Source: CAYWBI01 sp964456445 (GTDB lineage: Bacteria; Calditrichota; Calditrichia; Calditrichales; J004). Taken from it: a DNA stretch of 64,000 bases. The notes below the pieces were generated by a model. The model saw only the letters and a program-made list of their open reading frames with translations. It did not search any database and was not told where the DNA came from. The stretch lies in NCBI GenBank assembly GCA_964456445.1, contig CAYWBI010000001.1:1-64000 (forward strand), read 5' to 3'. A program made the position numbers and the translations under genes. Positions within the stretch are counted from its first letter, which is position 1, and each line of letters opens with the position of its first letter. Shown here piece by piece: positions 57,591-64,000 of the stretch.

Positions 57591-59387
57591 TTAATCTTTG
57601 TATATCGCCTCAATCTCAGCGGAATATTCCTGGACAACGACCTTTCTCTTCACCTTTAAAGAGGGCGTTAACTCACCGGTTTCGATACTGAATGGCGCGG
57701 TTGCAACCACGATGTTCTTTATTTTCTCATAACGCGCCACATTGCCGGACAAGCGGTCTATCTCGGTCAAGAGCAATTCTTTTACGCCCGGTAATTTTAC
57801 AAGCTCCTTATAATTGGCGTATTTTAAGCCCTTGGCGTCGGCCCACTTTTGCAGGGTTTCTTCCGTTGGGACAATGACTGCGCTGCAAAATTTCCTTTTG
57901 TCACCGATCATGGTACATTGTTCGATGTATTTACTGGTGATCATCATCCCTTCGATGGGCTGTGGTGCGATGTTTTTGCCACCGGCTGTTACCAGGATGT
58001 TTTTCTTGCGATCGGTGATTTTCAGGAATCCATCTTCATCTAAATGGCCGATATCACCGGTGTGGAACCAACCGTCATCGTCAATCACCTCTTTTGTTTC
58101 CGCTTCCTTTTTATAATAACCAACCATGATATTTGGGCCCTTGGCGCAAATTTCACCATCCTCGGCAATCTTAACCTCCACGCCTGGTGCGGCGGGGCCA
58201 ACAGTGCCAAAGCGGAATTTTTCCATTTTGTTCACCGTAATCAGCGGCGATGTTTCTGTAAGCCCATATCCTTCCAATATAATCAAACCGGCCGCGCCAA
58301 AAAATTCGGCTATCTCCGGTGACAAAGGCGCCCCACCGCTTACAAAGAAGCGGATTTTCCCGCCCACACGTTCACTCAGTTTACTAAAAACAAGTTTATA
58401 AGCCAGGTTGCGTTTTATTTGCAACACCGGGTTAATGGATTGTTTATTGCTGATTTTATTGACATATTTCCTGCCAACGCCAACGGCCCAATGAAATATT
58501 TTTTGCTTGGCCCCCGAGCCCAACTCGACATTTTCCAACACACGGGCATACATCTTTTCATATAGACGCGGAACAGATATCATTATTGTTGGGTTTATTT
58601 CCCCCATGTTAACTGGGACAAGATCAATGCTTTCTGCATACGCGATAGTTGCACCGCTGTAATATGGCAAAAAATGTCCGGCCATCCGTTCAAATACATG
58701 GCTGAGGGGCAAAAAACTTAAAAAGGTATCATCCGGCCCTACCGACAAACATTCCAATCCTGCTTCCACATTAGACAGCATATTGCCATGGGTCAATATA
58801 GCACCTTTCGGCTCACCGGTTGTTCCGGATGTATAAATAATGGTTGCCCAATCATCGGCGGACACCGTGGCAATGGTATCGCTGACTATACCGGGCTCTT
58901 TCGTCAGACGTTCTGTGCCCTCTTCCATCAGGGTATCAAGACCCTTCCAATAATCCTTTGCTTCTGTATTTTTATAATCGATTATGTAAAATGATTTTGC
59001 GGAAGTCAATCCTTCTTTCACATCATTGATCTTTTGAACCTGGGTTTGATCAAGGGCAAATATTGCAACGGCCTCCGAATCGTTCACGATATACTGAACC
59101 TGTTCCCTAAGCAGGGACGGATATACCGTAACGAGGACAGCGCCAAGCGAAAGAACGGCATAATCGATAATGGCCCACTCCAGTTGGTTGGATGAAACTA
59201 TTGCTACTTTATCACCGCGTTTTACCCCTTCGGCTAAAAGACCGGCGGCAATACGTTCGCCCATAGTCACTGCCCCATCATAGGTAACGGACAGCCATTT
59301 GCCATCTTGTTTATATTTATAAGCGATTTTATGTGGCATGTCCGTGCGTTTGGCCATAAACATGGCCCCAAGGCTATTATATTTCAT
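57591..59387 (-). CDS. Long-chain acyl-CoA synthetase (AMP-forming)
   Basis: The 598-residue ANL-family protein activates long-chain fatty acids. It has WATIIYTSGTTGEPKGAILT, LILEGYGLTETSPLITVNKM, GWFHTGDIGHLDEDGFLKIT and the catalytic DRKKNILVTAGGKNIAPQPI. I chose the ATG at 59387: GGGGGAGC lies just upstream and the product starts MKYNSLGAMFMAKRTDMPHK, the usual N-terminus of this clade. The frame is open 25 codons further with no homology. A paralogue at 12639 shares the motifs but is shorter. A terminator follows. Confidence 0.92.
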   Translation of the reverse strand: MKYNSLGAMFMAKRTDMPHKIAYKYKQDGKWLSVTYDGAVTMGERIAAGLLAEGVKRGDKVAIVSSNQLEWAIIDYAVLSLGAVLVTVYPSLLREQVQYIVNDSEAVAIFALDQTQVQKINDVKEGLTSAKSFYIIDYKNTEAKDYWKGLDTLMEEGTERLTKEPGIVSDTIATVSADDWATIIYTSGTTGEPKGAILTHGNMLSNVEAGLECLSVGPDDTFLSFLPLSHVFERMAGHFLPYYSGATIAYAESIDLVPVNMGEINPTIMISVPRLYEKMYARVLENVELGSGAKQKIFHWAVGVGRKYVNKISNKQSINPVLQIKRNLAYKLVFSKLSERVGGKIRFFVSGGAPLSPEIAEFFGAAGLIILEGYGLTETSPLITVNKMEKFRFGTVGPAAPGVEVKIAEDGEICAKGPNIMVGYYKKEAETKEVIDDDGWFHTGDIGHLDEDGFLKITDRKKNILVTAGGKNIAPQPIEGMMITSKYIEQCTMIGDKRKFCSAVIVPTEETLQKWADAKGLKYANYKELVKLPGVKELLLTEIDRLSGNVARYEKIKNIVVATAPFSIETGELTPSLKVKRKVVVQEYSAEIEAIYKD

Positions 59388-59598
59388 CTTGCTCCCCCAA
59401 TGTAAGAATGTACTATAAAGAATTTGATGGTTAAAAAAGATAGGATAATACAAGTTAAGCAAAATTTAATTCTTTTCAAGTGCTGCTTTTGAAATTTATT
59501 GTTTGCTATATTTTAAATGGGTGGTAAGTTTCTTGCGGACGGGCACAATTATCACTTATTCAAAAATACCTTGCCCCGTGCCTTATCATTTCCTGTTT

Positions 59599-62349
59599 TT
59601 AACCATGTGCTTCCAGCCAATTGGCGCCGCTGCCGCTTTCTACAACCAACGGAACGCTTAATTGCATGGCATGGGACATAAGGTTTTCAATTTTATTGGC
59701 AAATTCGTCAACAATGGATTTTTCAACTTCAAAAACCAGTTCATCATGCACCTGTAACAACATGGCGGCTGCCGGTTCTTCTTCTATCATAAAATTATGG
59801 ACGTTAAGCATGGCCTGCTTAATAAGATCGGCAGCAGAGCCTTGTATGGGGGTGTTGATGGCCGTGCGTTCGGCAAACTCACGGATATTCCGGTTTGTAC
59901 TTTTGATTTCAGGCAGATAGCGGCGCCGGTTCATCATCGTTTCCACATAACCCTGTTCCTGGGCCTGGCGGATCGTTTCACGCATAAACATTTGAATATT
60001 GGGGTAGGTTGCAAAATAGTTATAGATAAATTCTTCCGCCTCGCTCGCGGAGATATTCAAACGATTGGCAAGCCCGTATTTGTTCATGCCATACATAATC
60101 CCAAAATTAATCGTCTTGGCTTTTCTTCTTTGATCGCCTGTTACCTGATGAATGTCCACATCGAAGATTGACGCTGCAGTCGCGGCGTGTATATCATCTC
60201 CCTGCATAAAACCATCGATCAGGACGGGATCGCCGGAGAGATGTGCCATAATCCTGAGTTCAACCTGGGAATAGTCTGCGCTCAGCAATACATAATCGTC
60301 ACGTGATGGAATAAAAGCGCGGCGCATTTCTTTGCCCAGCGATGTGCGGATGGGAATATTTTGAAGATTGGGGTTTGTTGATGACAAGCGTCCGGTAGCG
60401 GCGACGGCCTGCATATACGAGGTGTGCAATTTCCCGGTCAACGGGTTTACCAGTTCCGGGAAGGCGTCTATGTAAGTGTTTTTCAACTTGGTAAATTGAC
60501 GATAGTCCAGGACTTTTTGAACAACCGGATGGGCGGCATAGCGCTCCAGTGTTTGCTCCGATGTGGAGATTTGCCCGCTTTTTGTTTTTTTGGGTTTGCG
60601 TTTACCAAGCTCTTCATGGATTTTCAAATCTTCAAATAAAATGTTTCCCAATTGCTGAGGCGAACTTATGTTAAATTCATGACCGGCAATTCTATGGATT
60701 TCATCAATCAATGTTTTCAACTGTCCATCCAGATCAATGGAGATACTTTTTAGTAAATCCAGATCAATACGGATACCATTTTCCTCCATCGTGCGCAAAA
60801 CAGCAATCAGGGGCATTTCAAGGTTATAAAAAAGATTTTTCATTGCACTGTTATCTATTTGTGCTTCAAGTATTTTGCATATGCGCAGGGTGATATCCGC
60901 ATCTTCACAGGCATAGGCCGTGACCTCTGCCGCAGGGACCTCCGTCATCCTTTTTTGATTTTTTCCGCTACCGATTAAATCTTTTATAGGGATCATCGTA
61001 TAATCAAGGAGTTTCTCGGCCAGAGCGTCCAGGCCATGCTGCCGGTTGGACGGATTGAGAACATAGGATGCCAACATGGAATCAAAGTAAACGTTTTGCA
61101 CTTCTATGCCGTGATGAGCAAGAATAGCGGTATCAAATTTTAGATTTTGTCCATATTTACGGATTGTAACGTTTTCGAAGATTGGTTTAATTTTGTCGAG
61201 GGTTTCTTTATAAGAAAGACTTATATCCGGGTGGGAAAGCGGAATATAATAAGCTACACCTTCAACCCAACTCAGGGCAATTCCGGCTATTTTCGCCTGA
61301 AAGGGGTCCAGGTCACTGGTTTCCAAATCGAAGACAAACCCCCTTGTCCTTTTAAGTTTTTCAAGCAACCCGACTAACATTTTTATGGAGCCGATTAATT
61401 CGTATGTAACATCGGATGTGCTATGGGAACGGTTATTCGCGGTCAGCTCAGGTTCGACACTCTTCGCTTCCGGGAAAGCGCTTAATTTTAGCATCCGGCC
61501 CAGCATTTGCGGAAATTCAAGTTCCTTCAAGACAGATGTTGCCGTTTCCTGGTCCCAGGGTTTGAATTCCTGGTCTTTTAAATCGATATCCAGAGGGGTA
61601 TTTAATTCGATGGTTGCCAATTTTTGAGATAAATAGGCATCATCTTTATAAGTGATTAAATTTTCCTTTATTTTGCCCTTAACCTCGTCAATATGTGTGT
61701 AAATTCCATCGAGATTTTCATAAGCAGCCAGGAGTTTTTGAGCGGTTACCTTTCCGACCTTGGGGACGCCGGGGATATTGTCCGAGGCATCGCCCATCAA
61801 TGCCAGCCAGTCGATTATTTGATCCGGACGAACACCAAACTTATCAATAACCCCATCCACATTTAGGATGTCCGCCGGTTTGGGGCCTTTTCCAACGGCA
61901 TACATAAACGTATTGTTATTAACAAGCTGGGCCATATCCTTATCGCCGGAGACAATATAAACCTGCAAATTGGATGAAGCATACTTTTGGGCCAGGGTAC
62001 CAATAATGTCATCTGCTTCAAAACGGTCTTTCTCGATAAGGCAAAAATTAAGCCCTTTTAAAGTCGAAAGCAGACGGGGATACTGGGCGCGCATCTCTTC
62101 CGGCATACGTTCCCGGGTCGCCTTGTATTTGTCATACATTTCATGTCGGAACGTAGGCACACTGGTATCAAAAACGACTGTCAGGTAATGCGGCTGTTCA
62201 GTGCTTATCAACTTTAGAAGGGTATTTAAAAAACCAAAGGTAACCGAGGTGTCTTCACCGTTCGAGTTGATCAGCGGATTACGGATAAAGGCAAAATAAC
62301 TCCGATAATACAAGGCCGATCCATCGATTAAAAACATCTTTTCCGTCAT
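59599..62349 (-). CDS. polA: DNA polymerase I
   Basis: PolA fills repair gaps and removes Okazaki primers. The 916-residue protein has all three domains: 5'-3' exonuclease (about 1-290, YYRSYFAFIRN, EADDIIGTLA, GDKDMAQLV, GDASDNIPGVPKVG), a 3'-5' proofreading domain (about 330-510, VFDLETSDLDPF, YGQNLKFDTAILAHHG, YACEDADITLRI, all acidic residues intact) and the polymerase domain (SADYSQVELRIMAHLSGD, RRKAKTINFGIMYGMNKYGL, LLQVHDELVFEVEKS). It stands alone with about 210 bases downstream and 140 upstream that lack genes. Confidence 0.97.
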   Translation of the reverse strand: MTEKMFLIDGSALYYRSYFAFIRNPLINSNGEDTSVTFGFLNTLLKLISTEQPHYLTVVFDTSVPTFRHEMYDKYKATRERMPEEMRAQYPRLLSTLKGLNFCLIEKDRFEADDIIGTLAQKYASSNLQVYIVSGDKDMAQLVNNNTFMYAVGKGPKPADILNVDGVIDKFGVRPDQIIDWLALMGDASDNIPGVPKVGKVTAQKLLAAYENLDGIYTHIDEVKGKIKENLITYKDDAYLSQKLATIELNTPLDIDLKDQEFKPWDQETATSVLKELEFPQMLGRMLKLSAFPEAKSVEPELTANNRSHSTSDVTYELIGSIKMLVGLLEKLKRTRGFVFDLETSDLDPFQAKIAGIALSWVEGVAYYIPLSHPDISLSYKETLDKIKPIFENVTIRKYGQNLKFDTAILAHHGIEVQNVYFDSMLASYVLNPSNRQHGLDALAEKLLDYTMIPIKDLIGSGKNQKRMTEVPAAEVTAYACEDADITLRICKILEAQIDNSAMKNLFYNLEMPLIAVLRTMEENGIRIDLDLLKSISIDLDGQLKTLIDEIHRIAGHEFNISSPQQLGNILFEDLKIHEELGKRKPKKTKSGQISTSEQTLERYAAHPVVQKVLDYRQFTKLKNTYIDAFPELVNPLTGKLHTSYMQAVAATGRLSSTNPNLQNIPIRTSLGKEMRRAFIPSRDDYVLLSADYSQVELRIMAHLSGDPVLIDGFMQGDDIHAATAASIFDVDIHQVTGDQRRKAKTINFGIMYGMNKYGLANRLNISASEAEEFIYNYFATYPNIQMFMRETIRQAQEQGYVETMMNRRRYLPEIKSTNRNIREFAERTAINTPIQGSAADLIKQAMLNVHNFMIEEEPAAAMLLQVHDELVFEVEKSIVDEFANKIENLMSHAMQLSVPLVVESGSGANWLEAHG

Positions 62350-62490
62350 GCAGCACCTCCGGGATAAAAGAATTACAGATTATGATAAAATTGCCGGTCA
62401 ACAGGTCTTTTGTATTAGAAAAAGTTAAAATCCGGCATCTTTGCCAGGCATTGCAATTTTAGTTGCACTGTATAGAAGAACGCAAAAACT

Positions 62491-64000
62491 TTACTGTTCA
62501 CTGTTTTTTAAAATTCCAACGATTGTTACCCCTGTATCGCCCTCGCCATAGCGACCTGTACGGTAACTGAAGATGTTCTTTTTTTTACTTAAATACAGTT
62601 GTACCGCTTTGCGCAGGGCGCCCGTGCCCTTACCGTGGACAATGGTAACTTCTTCCCAATTGTTATGTACAATTCTGTCTAAGTAAAATTCAAGTTCGGA
62701 AATTGCATCTTGTGTATCCAGACCGCGCAGGTCCAGCCGGTTCGGTAGATCAGCGGAAACAGATTCTGTGTTTATAAGATGTTCGGGTTGGGCATCAAGG
62801 GGATTCCCCTTTTTAGAAATCAGCTCCAAATCAGAAAGAGGCACGGTCATCCGCATTCCTTCACGTTCCAGCACGATCTCTTTCCTGGGAATATTGACCT
62901 TGGCGATGGTACCGCTAACATTGAAAGATATAGAACGCGCCCTTTGACCTTTAGATATTTTTGATATGGGAATAGATGTCTTAATTATTTCCGGTTCGAG
63001 TGATTCTTCATTTTGCGTTTTAAAATCTTCGAGCTTTTTACGCGCTTTTTTAACCGTGTTTTTTTCAGCGGCGGATTCTTTGATCTCCCGTATTGCAGCC
63101 TCTATTCTGCTGTTTGCCGTAGCAACTATTTCCCTGGCCTTTTGACGGGCATCCCGTTCAATTTGTTTTTGATTTTGCCTGGATTCCGCCATACGCTGAT
63201 CATATAAATGAGTGAGGGCATTGAGCTTACTTTCCTGAATACTGATCTCATCCAAACGTTGCTGAAAACCGGCGCTCTTTTGGGCAATTTCATTTAAGAG
63301 AATTTCGATGTTATGTTGTTTGCTGCCTTCAATTTCACGTGCCCGTTTCAAAACACTCTCCGAAATACCATATCTGCGGCATATATCAAAAGTAAAACTG
63401 CTTCCAGGGATACCGGTTTCTAAAATAAAAAGTGGTTTTAGGTTTTGGATATCGTATTGCATTGCCGCGTTAAGGACGCCTTCATTTTCCGCTGCATAAA
63501 CCTTTAGCTGTGTTTGATGGGTGGAAACGATGGTACATAATCCCGGTCGGTTCAGTTGTTCCAGTACTGCAATAGCAAGGGCAGCCCCGCCCGATGGCTC
63601 TGTTCCTATACCTATTTCATCGATAAGGACCAGGCCATTGGTTCTGCTTTCGTCCAAAATTGTTTGCAAGCCCTTTACATGCGAAGAAAAGGTGCTCAGG
63701 TCGTTTTCCAGTGATTGTTTATCGCCGATCAGCACAAAAATTTGTTCACAGTAGGGAAAGGAACTGCGTGCATCCACCGGAAGCGGTATTCCGCACTGCA
63801 GCATGAGTTGTAAAACACCAACTGTTTTTAAAGCCACTGTTTTGCCGCCGGCATTTGGCCCGGAGATGATTAGGACATGTTGTTTTTCCGAAAGGGAAAG
63901 ATTTAAAGGAACGGTTTCCTTGCCTATTTTTTCAAGTAAAAGCGGGTGGCGTGCATCACGGATATCCCAGGAAAAATCATTGTTGATTACAGGAATGCTT
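62491..64000 (-). CDS. mutS2: Endonuclease MutS2, 5' end outside window
   Basis: The visible 502 codons are the C-terminal part of MutS2, a ribosome-collision and recombination-associated ATPase. The frame is open to the window edge: SWDIRDARHPLLLEK, VLIISGPNAGGKTVALKTVG (Walker A), GLVLIDEIGIGTEPSGGAAL (Walker B), STHQTQLKVYAA, a long coiled-coil (about 230-370 of the visible part), a KOW-like segment and a C-terminal Smr domain with RLDLRGLDTQDAISELEFYL, TIVHGKGTGALRKAVQ and YGEGDTGVTIVGI. The valine codon at 63835-63837 could be read as a GTG start, but it lies inside the Walker A motif, so the gene continues beyond the edge. Confidence 0.94.
   Translation of the reverse strand, partial: SIPVINNDFSWDIRDARHPLLLEKIGKETVPLNLSLSEKQHVLIISGPNAGGKTVALKTVGVLQLMLQCGIPLPVDARSSFPYCEQIFVLIGDKQSLENDLSTFSSHVKGLQTILDESRTNGLVLIDEIGIGTEPSGGAALAIAVLEQLNRPGLCTIVSTHQTQLKVYAAENEGVLNAAMQYDIQNLKPLFILETGIPGSSFTFDICRRYGISESVLKRAREIEGSKQHNIEILLNEIAQKSAGFQQRLDEISIQESKLNALTHLYDQRMAESRQNQKQIERDARQKAREIVATANSRIEAAIREIKESAAEKNTVKKARKKLEDFKTQNEESLEPEIIKTSIPISKISKGQRARSISFNVSGTIAKVNIPRKEIVLEREGMRMTVPLSDLELISKKGNPLDAQPEHLINTESVSADLPNRLDLRGLDTQDAISELEFYLDRIVHNNWEEVTIVHGKGTGALRKAVQLYLSKKKNIFSYRTGRYGEGDTGVTIVGILKNSEQ

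Noticed and set aside
1..64000. CRISPR arrays, insertion sequences, defence systems or prophage
   Set aside because: No regularly spaced repeats, transposase, integrase, Cas, restriction or toxin-antitoxin motifs were seen in either strand.

Overview
The window is an almost fully coding stretch of a moderately AT-rich bacterial chromosome. I see no rRNA, phage, insertion sequence or CRISPR array. Several things point to an uncultivated lineage of the wider FCB group, for example Calditrichota- or Marinimicrobia-like: lipoproteins and periplasmic proteins built from tetratricopeptide repeats, a PorV/UPF0164-type outer-membrane barrel protein, a CsgG-type protein, and the pheT/small coiled-coil/zapA/rny order. 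Three intergenic promoters are of the TTGAC-17-TATNNT type, unlike the promoters known from Bacteroidota proper, which argues against that phylum. The assignment is an inference. The cell is Gram-negative (RlpA, outer-membrane barrel, lipoproteins), makes its own aromatic amino acids and purines, and handles fatty acids through two acyl-CoA synthetases.

Layout. 0.2-3.1 kb (minus): TPR protein and NFACT/Rqc2-like protein. 3.3-6.5 kb (plus): yicC, gmk, a CoaB-type protein and a family-4 uracil-DNA glycosylase. 6.7-12.2 kb (plus): dnaB, rel, greA and two PspC/LiaF-like membrane proteins. 12.6-16.4 kb: acyl-CoA synthetase, aroA, aroE. 16.5-28.7 kb: tRNA-Tyr, tRNA-Val, thrS-infC-rpmI-rplT, terminator, pheS-pheT, a small coiled-coil protein, zapA, a probable 6S RNA, RNase Y, a YmdB-type phosphoesterase, folD, DUF58, MerR regulator, tRNA-Pro. 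28.8-35.6 kb: glycosyltransferase, pcm, DUF368, tRNA-Pro, a dolichol/phytol-kinase-DUF92 fusion and leuS. After 36.2 kb all genes are on the minus strand: EamA transporter, csrA, an enoyl-CoA hydratase/acyl-CoA carboxylase pair, engB, trxA, rlpA, TPR lipoprotein, sirtuin, unknown membrane protein, argD-like aminotransferase, TPR protein, tRNA-Arg, a frameshifted PorV-like gene, CsgG-type protein, apt, acyP, asnS, fbp, purC, gpsA, plsY, purM, acyl-CoA synthetase, polA and a mutS2 gene cut by the right edge.

How the genes work together. The region is mainly information processing (replication, repair, translation, stringent response, ribosome rescue) with nucleotide, folate, phospholipid and aromatic biosynthesis. 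I found no convincing new multi-gene system. The observations most worth following are an RNase Y whose HD nuclease site looks dismantled (His-Lys in place of His-Asp), a structured RNA between zapA and rny that fits 6S RNA, a one-polypeptide isoprenoid-alcohol kinase fusion, a CoaB protein without its CoaC half, an infC gene that must start at AUU or AUC, and a small unknown gene behind a near-consensus promoter.
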